Below, in pieces: positions 1-6,164 of a stretch of DNA of 9,721 nucleotides; position 1 is the stretch's first letter, and every line of letters begins with the position of its first letter. Where the stretch lies: NCBI GenBank assembly GCA_016762995.1, contig JAESUT010000059.1, positions 2,680 to 12,400 of the forward strand. The letters are read 5' to 3'. The notes beneath the pieces are model-generated. The model was not told where the DNA came from and did no database searches. It saw only the letters and a list, made by a program, of their open reading frames with translations. This DNA is from Gammaproteobacteria bacterium (GTDB lineage: Bacteria > Pseudomonadota > Gammaproteobacteria > Pseudomonadales > Pseudohongiellaceae). The translations under genes were made by a program, and so were the position numbers.

Positions 1-139
1 GTCGATCGAACTGAAAGCGCCTATACCGCTTGAGTTCAGCCTCTGTTAACCAGGCGAGACACTCACTCTGTAACGAAGACAGCTCAAAGTCGGCCTGCTC
101 TAATTGCCAGAGATGAATTTCTGACTCGTTAATCCGCAT
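1..139 (-). CDS. 4'-phosphopantetheinyl transferase (Sfp-type), N-terminal fragment
   Basis: Partial gene: 46 codons are visible before the reading frame leaves the left edge. The peptide has an E-I-H-L-W-Q-L stretch near residues 7-13 and a later L-T-E-A-E-L-K-R-Y-R-R-F segment near 31-42. This matches the usual start of Sfp/AcpT-type phosphopantetheinyl transferases (a strand with HLW, then 'LspdE..R..RF.f..dR'). Such enzymes move phosphopantetheine from CoA to carrier proteins of fatty-acid, polyketide or peptide synthesis. The catalytic Mg-binding motifs lie outside the window, so the call rests on the N-terminus only. The ATG at 137-139 is used; an in-frame GTG at 146-148 lies closer to a purine-rich GAGAGAAAG stretch and is an alternative start. 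It sits about 40-50 bases after the metallophosphoesterase on the same strand and probably shares its transcript. Confidence 0.6.
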   Translation of the reverse strand, partial: MRINESEIHLWQLEQADFELSSLQSECLAWLTEAELKRYRRFQFDR

Positions 140-186
140 TTCTGTCACAGCTGTCTTTCTCTCTAGTAAATCTCAAACAATTCTAT

Positions 187-948
187 TCAGCATTCATAGA
201 TACACTTAAGTTGCTTACGGGCAATATGCGCTTCGCTAGGGTACGCAAAAGCGTTATTCACATAATGTATACCATCTAGGTCGATGGATTGGTTCACATG
301 GCTATGTCCATACACATGAATAGCCGAATTTAACTGCTTAACCTGCAAACCGAGTGCCTCGCTCCCAAGAACCGGGTAAATATTTCTACGCTTCTCTGGT
401 ATTCCAACAGGCATAACATCTATTCTTGGCAAGAAATGCGAAAAACTGATTACCGTCTTATTGCGAACAGCCAGCTTGGGAATATTCAGCTTAAGAAAGT
501 GCTCTGTAACATCCTTACTTTCGGGTAGGTGCTCAGGCCATGAGCAGGCTCGAAAGTCGCGCCACGCCCTGCGCAAATGCCGGTCTGGCTCGCCAAAGGA
601 AAAATCGTACCAAGAATACAAGGGCACGAAACTAATATCAGGCAGCTCGAGGACATCTGCATGAACACCACAGGAATTACAAAGCTCGACAACAGCTTCG
701 AATTTATTCAGAGAGCAGTCGAAATCCCCCTCCTGCACCCACAGCTCATGATTACCCGGCACAAACAATACTGCCTTGAAATTTGCAGTGAGCGAGACGA
801 AAACCTGCTCGAGTAACGGCATCTTATCAGTCACGTCGCCGGCCAGGATGAGAATATCGTTAGCGTATTCCTTGCGGTCCAGACTAAGAATCCAAGCCAA
901 GTTTTCTACATAGTCAACATGGATATCCGAAACGGCAAATACCCTCAT
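187..948 (-). CDS. Calcineurin-like metallophosphoesterase
   Basis: A 253-residue soluble protein with the full set of metallophosphoesterase metal-ligand blocks: SDIH at residues 7-10 (Asp8, His10), GDVTD at 37-41 (Asp38), GNHE at 65-68 (Asn66, His67), SFSH ending in His171, and GHSH at 214-217 (His215, His217). These residues hold a dinuclear metal centre that hydrolyses phosphomono- or diesters; the substrate cannot be told from sequence. No signal peptide or membrane segment is visible, so it is probably cytoplasmic. The ATG overlaps the oxyR TGA as ATGA, with AAGAAGG just upstream as ribosome-binding site, which suggests translational coupling to oxyR. Length is normal for a single-domain member of the family. 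Confidence 0.88.
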   Translation of the reverse strand: MRVFAVSDIHVDYVENLAWILSLDRKEYANDILILAGDVTDKMPLLEQVFVSLTANFKAVLFVPGNHELWVQEGDFDCSLNKFEAVVELCNSCGVHADVLELPDISFVPLYSWYDFSFGEPDRHLRRAWRDFRACSWPEHLPESKDVTEHFLKLNIPKLAVRNKTVISFSHFLPRIDVMPVGIPEKRRNIYPVLGSEALGLQVKQLNSAIHVYGHSHVNQSIDLDGIHYVNNAFAYPSEAHIARKQLKCIYEC

Positions 949-1868
949 TTAGCCTTCTTTACCGATTTGGCCGAGCGGCCGAAATGCTCCTTAACAAATT
1001 CGGCCAGTAGCAGATATTCTTCTCTACGTGGGTCTGACTTGCGCCAAGCCATGCCCACTTCTCTAGACACATTCTCGTTAGAGAAATGTTTGAGCTGAAG
1101 GCGTGTATCGCCTAGTACATCGGCATCAACCGACATAGCAGGCAGCAGCGTCATACCCAAACCATTTGCCACCATCTGCACTAGGGTGTGCAGACTCGTC
1201 CCTTGGTAGACAAGGTCAGTATCGGCGCTCTCTAGCTTGCAAGCCTCCAATGCATGGTCGCGAAGACAATGCCCTTCTTCTAGGAGCAGAAGACTCTGCC
1301 CGCGCAGCTGGTGCTGTTTCACTTCCTGCATTTTTTCTAGCGCGTGACCTGGAGGAAGGCACAGTAAAAATTCGTCTTTAAACAGACTCACTGTCTCCAT
1401 ATCAGGCAGCGGAAAAGGAAAGGCCAAGATGATTAGGTCCAATTGCCCCTGCTGTAGTTGCTGAACGAGATCGGCACTCATTTCTTCTTTTAGGTAAAGC
1501 TTCAGCTTGTCAAAGCTCTTACGCAAATCCGAAAGAATAGCGGGAAGTAGAAATGGCCCTATTGTTGGAATTACCCCTAGGCGCAGGTCCCCCACAAGCG
1601 GAGCCTCATGAGCGCGAGCGATACCTACGAAGTCCTCAACGTCACCAAGAACTATGCGTGCCTGCACAACAAGTTTCTCACCTAGAGAAGTGATCAGCAC
1701 TGTCTTCTTGTTACGCTCAAAGATCTTTACACCGAGCTGGGATTCCAGCTCCGCTATCGCGGCACTTAGGGTGGACTGCGTTACATGGCAGGCCGCTGCA
1801 GCCTTGCTAAAATGTCGGTGTTCGGCTACCGCGCAGAGGTACTTGAGCTGCTTAATTGAAGGATTCAT
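945..1868 (-). CDS. oxyR: OxyR-type LysR-family hydrogen peroxide regulator
   Basis: A 307-residue LysR-type regulator read from the ATG at 1866-1868. The N-terminal winged helix-turn-helix (about residues 1-60) contains AEHRHFSKAAAACHVTQSTLS, very like the OxyR DNA-binding domain. The effector domain contains the OxyR signature EEGHCLRDHALEAC, with cysteines at about 201 and 210. They are nine positions apart, exactly as Cys199 and Cys208 of E. coli OxyR, the pair that forms the H2O2-induced disulphide. IPTIGPFLLP and the LLPA segment also match OxyR. It should sense peroxide and switch antioxidant genes. A TTG two codons upstream is in frame, but the ATG fits the family start better. No clear Shine-Dalgarno precedes it (TTATTATTTTGACT), so initiation may be weak or leaderless. 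It is divergent from the rubrerythrin cluster and overlaps the next gene by 4 bp. Confidence 0.93.
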   Translation of the reverse strand: MNPSIKQLKYLCAVAEHRHFSKAAAACHVTQSTLSAAIAELESQLGVKIFERNKKTVLITSLGEKLVVQARIVLGDVEDFVGIARAHEAPLVGDLRLGVIPTIGPFLLPAILSDLRKSFDKLKLYLKEEMSADLVQQLQQGQLDLIILAFPFPLPDMETVSLFKDEFLLCLPPGHALEKMQEVKQHQLRGQSLLLLEEGHCLRDHALEACKLESADTDLVYQGTSLHTLVQMVANGLGMTLLPAMSVDADVLGDTRLQLKHFSNENVSREVGMAWRKSDPRREEYLLLAEFVKEHFGRSAKSVKKAK

Positions 1869-1881
1869 AGTCAAAATAATA

Positions 1882-1936
1882 ATCGATAAAAACGATCAAA
1901 GCACTCAAAAAAATCAATTAGATTTGATATTCGAAT
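1882..1936. promoter_or_regulatory. Two AT-rich dyads in the oxyR/rubrerythrin divergent region (candidate operators)
   Basis: The 176-base divergent spacer holds two short dyads on the oxyR side. Dyad 1 is ATCGATAAAAACGAT at 1882-1896, built as ATCG-N7-CGAT with a LysR-type T-N11-A core. Dyad 2 is ATTTGATATTCGAAT at 1922-1936. Their centres are about 40 bases apart, close to four helical turns. OxyR sites are described as ATAG-N7-CTAT units in tandem, so the 4-7-4 architecture of dyad 1 agrees but its bases do not match well. A TTGATA at 1924-1929 could be a -35 box for the rubrerythrin operon, but I find no convincing -10 partner. OxyR binding here is inference from position. Confidence 0.35.
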
Positions 1937-1959
1937 TAACGTAAAGTAACCCCAATTCA

Positions 1960-2002
1960 GTGCTCCTCGACCTGCTGCCGACAAAGCGACCGGGGGGAGC
2001 AC
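1960..2002 (+). promoter_or_regulatory. Inverted repeat in the rubrerythrin upstream/leader region
   Basis: GTGCTCC at 1960-1966 pairs perfectly with GGAGCAC at 1996-2002. A T-G wobble and a further C-G pair extend it to about nine base pairs around a 25-base loop. There is no T run after it, so it is not an intrinsic terminator. It ends about 30 bases before the ribosome-binding site of the rubrerythrin gene. If transcription starts upstream, it would form a leader hairpin that could affect mRNA stability or translation; otherwise it may be a DNA operator. Confidence 0.4.
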
Positions 2003-2044
2003 AATATCCGCATTAGCTATTTGCAAACCACTAGGAGAAACAAC

Positions 2045-2464
2045 ATGTCATTGAAAGGTTCAAAGACAGAAGAAAATTTGAAAGCCGCATTCGCAGGCGA
2101 ATCGCAAGCGAACCGTCGCTACCTGTATTTCGCCCAGAAGGCTGACGTCGAAGGTTACAACGATGTATCAGCACTTTTCCGCTCTACAGCAGAAGGCGAG
2201 ACTGGACACGCACACGGCCACCTTGAGTATCTCGAAGAAGTTGGTGATCCAGCTACTGGCATGCCTATTGGCGGCACTGAAGATAACCTGAAGTCAGCCG
2301 TTGCCGGCGAAACTCATGAGTACACTGACATGTATCCTGGCATGGCAAAAGATGCTCGTGATGAAGGCTTCGATGAGATTGCCGACTGGATGGAGACTCT
2401 AGCGAAAGCTGAGCGCTCACACGCCAATCGTTTTCAGAAAGCATTGGATGCCTTGGACGACTAG
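2045..2464 (+). CDS. Rubrerythrin, diiron domain only (no rubredoxin domain)
   Basis: A 139-residue ferritin-like four-helix protein. All expected diiron ligands are visible: Glu19 ([10 protein letters not shown]), Glu52 and His55 (EGETGHAH), Glu89 and Glu92 (AGETHEY), and Glu123 and His126 (AERSHANRF). They correspond to the Glu/His set of Desulfovibrio rubrerythrin. Rubrerythrins reduce H2O2 to water at this site in the cytoplasm. The protein ends shortly after the last helix (ALDALDD), so the usual C-terminal rubredoxin domain with two CxxC motifs is absent and electrons must come from another protein. The start is the ATG at 2045, preceded by AGGAGA at 2033-2038; an in-frame TTG at 2021 lies upstream of that site and is rejected. 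It is the first gene of a probable operon with the Fe-S oxidoreductase and DUF3501 genes, and is divergent from oxyR. Confidence 0.93.
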   Translation: MSLKGSKTEENLKAAFAGESQANRRYLYFAQKADVEGYNDVSALFRSTAEGETGHAHGHLEYLEEVGDPATGMPIGGTEDNLKSAVAGETHEYTDMYPGMAKDARDEGFDEIADWMETLAKAERSHANRFQKALDALDD

Positions 2465-2547
2465 CCCAGCATCCTGCCAAGTTGCTGGCATCGAATTGGT
2501 GTCAGCAGTTTGGGAAATCTCAGTAATCGCTCACACAGCTCAAAACC

Positions 2548-2617
2548 GAAGCTACAAGCTTTGAATACAAGTTTCTTGGCTTCAATGAAGGATTCGTAGT
2601 TCTACTAGCAGAACTAC
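2548..2617 (+). promoter_or_regulatory. Two consecutive hairpins between the rubrerythrin and Fe-S oxidoreductase genes
   Basis: The 196-base gap between these genes contains no convincing gene but has two hairpins in a row. The first pairs GAAGC (2548-2552) with GCTTC (2579-2583) and CAAG (2555-2558) with CTTG (2575-2578), separated by a two-base bulge. The second is a perfect seven-base repeat, GTAGTTC (2596-2602) with GAACTAC (2611-2617), around an eight-base loop. Neither is followed by a T run, so intrinsic termination is not supported. They could set an RNA processing or stability boundary giving more rubrerythrin than Fe-S protein, or mark a promoter or operator for the downstream genes. 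A weaker five-base stem, TGCCA/TGGCA, lies at 2475-2490. Confidence 0.4.
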
Positions 2618-2660
2618 TAAGAGTTTAGTCGTTTGAATTTTACAATCATCAGGGTTTCTT

Positions 2661-4001
2661 ATGTCTGATCAAAGCAGAGAAGGCGGCCTGAGCGCGCCCA
2701 CCCGACATCCGCTCAATCAAAATGACCCCGATTTCTGGGATGAAGACAAACTCAATAAAGAATTAGAGCGAGTCTATGACATCTGCCATGGCTGCCGACG
2801 TTGTGTAAGCCTCTGCAACGCATTCCCGACACTGTTTGACTTGGTTGACGAAAGCCCGACCCTAGAAGTCGATGGTATCGATGTTGCCGATTACGGAAAA
2901 GTTGTCGATCAGTGCTATCTCTGCGACCTGTGCTACCTCACAAAGTGCCCCTATGTTCCGCCCCATGAATGGAATGTCGACTTCCCGCATCTAATGCTGC
3001 GGGCGAAGGCCGTCAAATTTAAGAAAGGCGAAAGCAAATTCCGCGACAACGTCATTACCAGCACCGATATGATCGGCAAGGTGGCGTCGAAGCCCGTTAT
3101 CAACGCCATCGTCAATAGCGCGAACAAAAATGGCGTTCTACGCGGCATGCTCGATGCGACGATGGGCATACACAAAGAGGCCAAGCTGCCTGAATACACG
3201 AGTCAACCGGCGCGCAAAAAACTTGCCGCACACATCTACGACCCAGCAGCAGCTAGCGCGGATACAAGCACTGATCGCCAACAAGTAACTCTGTTTACAA
3301 CCTGCTATTGCAACTACAACGAGCCAGGAATCGCGGACAGCGTGATCAAGGTGCTCGAACACAACAATATCAAAGTGAATCTTGCCGTTAGAGAACACTG
3401 CTGCGGCATGCCAAAGTTAGAACTAGGCGATCTAAAAACAGTTACCCAGCTAAAAAATAAGAATATTCCCGTGCTGTATGAGATGGTGCAAGCTGGCAAT
3501 GTGATTGTCGCTGCGGTTCCTTCCTGTGTCTTGATGTTTAAGCAAGAACTGCCGCTTATGTTTCCCGAGGACAAAAAAGTTCTAGCAGTCGCAAAAGCGT
3601 TCTATGACCCGTTCGAGTTCCTGCATAAGTTACACAAGGCTGGGAAGCTCAATATGGAGTTCAAGAATCCATTAGGTAACGTAAGCTATCACGTGGCCTG
3701 CCACCAGCGTGTGCAAAACATAGGCCCAAAAACGAAGCAGATTCTCGAGCTTATTGAAGACACCCACGTTAAGAATATCGAGCGATGCTCGGGCCACGAT
3801 GGCACCTACGGTGTTAAGTCCGAGACTTTCGAATTTGCCAACAAAATAGCTCGTCCTATCGTGAAACAGATTCGAGAACAGACCCCTGACTACTATGGCA
3901 GTGACTGCCCCATTGCCGGCAAGCACATCGAAAACAATCTGGATAACGGCCAGAAAGCTATCCACCCCCTCGACCTTCTTTGCCATGCATATGGCATATA
4001 G
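2661..4001 (+). CDS. GlpC/HdrD-like Fe-S oxidoreductase (two [4Fe-4S] motifs, two CCG domains)
   Basis: A 446-residue heterodisulfide-reductase-related Fe-S protein. Ferredoxin-like motifs lie at Cys42-45-48-52 (CHGCRRCVSLC) and Cys85-88-91-96 (CYLCDLCYLTKC), the latter with a four-residue last gap. Two cysteine-rich domains follow. The first has Cys215/Cys217, CCG at 247-249 and Cys289. The second has Cys347 (ACHQR), Cys376 in CSG instead of CCG, and Cys416 (DCPIAG). An Ala/Ser/Thr-rich linker at about 195-206 joins the halves. GlpC and HdrD relatives pass electrons between a partner dehydrogenase or ferredoxin and quinone or disulphide acceptors. No FAD-oxidase domain or membrane helix is seen. 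Context suggests it feeds electrons to the rubrerythrin; that is inference. The start ATG has AGGG six bases upstream. The stop lies 33 bases before the DUF3501 start. Confidence 0.87.
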   Translation: MSDQSREGGLSAPTRHPLNQNDPDFWDEDKLNKELERVYDICHGCRRCVSLCNAFPTLFDLVDESPTLEVDGIDVADYGKVVDQCYLCDLCYLTKCPYVPPHEWNVDFPHLMLRAKAVKFKKGESKFRDNVITSTDMIGKVASKPVINAIVNSANKNGVLRGMLDATMGIHKEAKLPEYTSQPARKKLAAHIYDPAAASADTSTDRQQVTLFTTCYCNYNEPGIADSVIKVLEHNNIKVNLAVREHCCGMPKLELGDLKTVTQLKNKNIPVLYEMVQAGNVIVAAVPSCVLMFKQELPLMFPEDKKVLAVAKAFYDPFEFLHKLHKAGKLNMEFKNPLGNVSYHVACHQRVQNIGPKTKQILELIEDTHVKNIERCSGHDGTYGVKSETFEFANKIARPIVKQIREQTPDYYGSDCPIAGKHIENNLDNGQKAIHPLDLLCHAYGI

Positions 4002-4034
4002 ACGACGAATACGCCAGATTTGGAATTAAGACAA

Positions 4035-4619
4035 ATGAAGAAACTTAGCATCAACGACCTCATGAGCATTGAAGCCTACACCGCACAGCGCGCTGTAATT
4101 CGACAGGCCATGATGGAGCACAAGAAGACACGGCGCCTGCCTCTCGGCCCAAACGCAATGCTTCACTTCGAAGATTATATGACCATGCGCTATCAGGTGC
4201 TGGAACTAATTCGTGTCGAAAAGATCAGCGCCGAGGCAGACCTTCTCGAAGAACTGAATGCCTACAATCCACTGATCCCCGATGGTAAAAATTTGAAAGT
4301 TACCTTCATGCTTGAATTTTCGGATGAGTCAGAGCGTAAAGTTCGTCTTAGCCAGTTAATAGGGATAGAGGAATTAATCTCTATACAGATCGATGGCTTC
4401 GATCCCGTTTACCCCATCGCCAATGAAGACTTAGCTCGCTCCACGGATGAGAAGACTTCGGCGGTGCATTTTCTCCGTTTCGAGTTCTCAGATGAGATGA
4501 TCACTGCAGCGAAACAGGGTGCCTCTTGGACAGTGCGCAGCGAACACCAAAACTATCAATACAGCACTGACAAGCTATCTGATGAAGTTCGCAGCTCCCT
4601 AGCGCGCGACTTCGCCTAA
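4035..4619 (+). CDS. DUF3501 family protein
   Basis: A 194-residue protein that I recognise as DUF3501 from the N-terminal pattern of an Arg-rich helix, HKKTRRLPLGP (about 30-40), FEDYMTMRYQVLELIRVEKI, then LNAYNPLIPDG and later DEKTSAVHFLRFE. There are no cysteines, so it cannot itself bind an Fe-S cluster through cysteine, and there is no signal peptide or membrane segment. Its function is not established to my knowledge. Its regular place after a rubrerythrin and a GlpC-like Fe-S protein suggests an accessory or assembly role for that pair. The start is the ATG at 4035, where the family homology begins; a TTG at 4020 is in frame but adds five residues with no family match. GGA at 4022-4024 is a weak, distant ribosome-binding site, so translation may depend on coupling to the gene before it. 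Confidence 0.85.
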   Translation: MKKLSINDLMSIEAYTAQRAVIRQAMMEHKKTRRLPLGPNAMLHFEDYMTMRYQVLELIRVEKISAEADLLEELNAYNPLIPDGKNLKVTFMLEFSDESERKVRLSQLIGIEELISIQIDGFDPVYPIANEDLARSTDEKTSAVHFLRFEFSDEMITAAKQGASWTVRSEHQNYQYSTDKLSDEVRSSLARDFA

Positions 4620-4620
4620 A

Positions 4621-4671
4621 GCAACCATCGCGGCGAAGGAGCGATTTTGCCGCAGCTAATGCGGTTGTTGC
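4621..4671 (+). other. Imperfect inverted repeat after the DUF3501 gene
   Basis: CAACC (4622-4626) pairs with GGTTG (4663-4667) and, inside it, GCGGC (4630-4634) with GCCGC (4649-4653), leaving unequal internal loops of 3 and 9 bases. No T run follows. It could be the 3' end structure of the rubrerythrin operon, possibly with Rho-dependent termination. The rest of the spacer up to 4811 has no gene or clear promoter that I can support. Confidence 0.3.
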
Positions 4672-4811
4672 TACTGCCCTATTCGGGTAATATCCTGCGT
4701 TCTACCTATCCATACGCGGAATAGCCCTACTCTAAGAGCAACTAATATATTCGCGCTGAGACGCGGCATCAGTACCGTTTTATCGAATTGCGACCTACCA
4801 AGGAAACCGAA

Positions 4812-6068
4812 ATGATACTTACCAAACTACCACAAAAGCTACTCTGCTTAGCCGCAGCCGTTTGCCTCAGCACCGTCGCGGTTGCTGACCATCACGGCAG
4901 TGGTCATGACAGTTCCATCAAGATGATCGACTCTACTACTTTTGGCATCGACCAATCCGAGATTCAAAGCATACGCGAACAGATGCAAGCAGCCGTTGAT
5001 GGCGGCTTTGTTTCTGGAAACATAATCCTCGTTGGCAACAGCGAAGGTGTGGGCGTGCTGGAAACTGTTGGTACTCAGGGCCCCAACCAAACAACGGAAA
5101 TGAATGATCAAACTCTATTCCGCATCTTCTCAATGACGAAGCCTATCGTCAGCGTGACAACGATGAGCATGGTCGAAGATGGCTTAATCTCTATTACGGA
5201 CCCTGTATCGAAATACATTCCAGAATTCGCCAACATGAAGGTCATCGATGAGGAAACTGGCGAGATTGTCGCAGCAAAAAACGAGATGACTGTACAACAT
5301 TTGCTAACCCATGAGTCCGGTTTGATTTATGGGATCTTCGATCCAGAGAGCGACTTGGGGCGTCAGTACTTTCAAGCTGGCTCTCTACGCTTTGATATCA
5401 CGGCTCTCGAATTGGCACAGAATCTTGCTGCCCTGCCGCTCCGTTTCGAGCCTGGCACGAAATGGAACTATTCGCGTTCAACTGACGTACTCGGCGCCGT
5501 TATAGAAGTTGCCGCAGGCAAGCCTCTAGATGCTCTTCTGAAGGAAAGGATTTTCGATCCTCTAGGTATGGATGAGACTACGTTCTACGTAGATGCATCC
5601 AAGGTGGATCGCATCGCAAACCCTATCCACGGTGAAATGGGCGACCCACTTGACGTGCAGCCAATGCTGTCCGGCGGTGGCGGGCTACACTCAACTACTG
5701 AGGACTATGTTCGTTTCGCTCAGATGCTGTTGAATGGCGGCGAGTACAACGGTGCACGCATCATTAGCGAAGCCACACTGGATTCAATGAAGCAGAAATT
5801 TATCGGCAGTGAAGTGAATCGCGACGCATTCTTCTTCGGGCCAACGGGTGATTGGGGTCTTGGCTTTCACCTACAGCCCATTCCCGGAGCAGATAACGAT
5901 GGACCGTTCAACTTCGGCTGGCAAGGAGTTGGCGGCACGGTATTTATCGTCGATCCGGTAAACGATTTCTTCATGCTGTATATGGCTCAAGTACGAGGTG
6001 GACCGCGCGGCGCTCCTATGGACCTCACACTATCTCAACGTGCGGTGTATGAAGCGATGCTAGATTAA
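4812..6068 (+). CDS. Exported serine hydrolase, beta-lactamase / family VIII esterase superfamily
   Basis: A 418-residue protein starting at the ATG at 4812, with AAGGA seven bases upstream. Residues 1-25 form a signal peptide (basic start, hydrophobic core, AVA cleavage site), so the protein is periplasmic or secreted. The active-site S-x-x-K is S107-M-T-K110 in FRIFSMTK. The second motif is Y220-S-R-S in KWNYSRSTDVLG. The third motif region is GWQGVGGT at 369-376, replacing the KTG of true beta-lactamases as in many esterases of this superfamily. LLTHESGL (164-171) and GGGGLHST (288-295) are also typical. It probably hydrolyses an ester, amide or peptide bond, but the substrate is unknown and resistance to beta-lactams should not be assumed. 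The mature N-terminus is His-rich (DHHGSGHD). It stands alone between the DUF3501 gene and a strong terminator. Confidence 0.88.
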   Translation: MILTKLPQKLLCLAAAVCLSTVAVADHHGSGHDSSIKMIDSTTFGIDQSEIQSIREQMQAAVDGGFVSGNIILVGNSEGVGVLETVGTQGPNQTTEMNDQTLFRIFSMTKPIVSVTTMSMVEDGLISITDPVSKYIPEFANMKVIDEETGEIVAAKNEMTVQHLLTHESGLIYGIFDPESDLGRQYFQAGSLRFDITALELAQNLAALPLRFEPGTKWNYSRSTDVLGAVIEVAAGKPLDALLKERIFDPLGMDETTFYVDASKVDRIANPIHGEMGDPLDVQPMLSGGGGLHSTTEDYVRFAQMLLNGGEYNGARIISEATLDSMKQKFIGSEVNRDAFFFGPTGDWGLGFHLQPIPGADNDGPFNFGWQGVGGTVFIVDPVNDFFMLYMAQVRGGPRGAPMDLTLSQRAVYEAMLD

Positions 6069-6097
6069 CTAGCCTCAGTTAGAATCTTCTGACAAAG

Positions 6098-6133
6098 AAA
6101 AGGCCCGTGTTGCTAGCAGCACGGACCTTTTTT
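6098..6133. terminator. Bidirectional intrinsic terminator
   Basis: AAAAGG (6098-6103) pairs with CCTTTT (6126-6131), and CCGTGTT with AGCACGG inside it (one T-G wobble), with one C/A mismatch at 6104/6125 and loop GCTAGC. Six T residues at 6128-6133 follow on the plus strand, and the other strand reads TTTTCTTT after the stem. It lies 30 bases after the serine hydrolase stop and 32 bases from the pspF stop, so it can end both convergent transcripts. Confidence 0.9.
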
Positions 6134-6164
6134 ATGACTCAAAAACACGGAATAAATTGCTTGG

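Noticed and set aside
461..816. Plus-strand open frames opposite the metallophosphoesterase
   Set aside because: The minus-strand frame has every metal-binding motif of its family; the plus-strand peptides are short and featureless.
1960..2002. Reading the GC-rich repeat as an intrinsic terminator or attenuator
   Set aside because: There is no T run after the stem and no alternative pairing arm or leader peptide that I can identify.
2021..2047. Upstream TTG start for rubrerythrin
   Set aside because: The AGGAGA site at 2033-2038 lies inside that extension and is correctly spaced for the ATG at 2045.
2265..2480. Minus-strand frame opposite the rubrerythrin gene
   Set aside because: Composition looks like an antisense shadow and it has no ribosome-binding site or homology I can recognise.
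3783..3793. CSG in place of CCG as a sign of gene decay
   Set aside because: The frame is intact to the expected end, all other cluster cysteines are kept, and a single substitution is better read as a subgroup feature.
3672..3986. Minus-strand frame of 104 codons inside the Fe-S gene
   Set aside because: It is fully covered by the plus-strand gene with conserved cysteine motifs and shows no domain of its own.
4788..6068. Calling the serine hydrolase an antibiotic-resistance beta-lactamase
   Set aside because: It has SxxK but lacks KTG and a class C YxN; the GWQGVGGT segment fits esterase or peptidase-like members, so resistance cannot be claimed.
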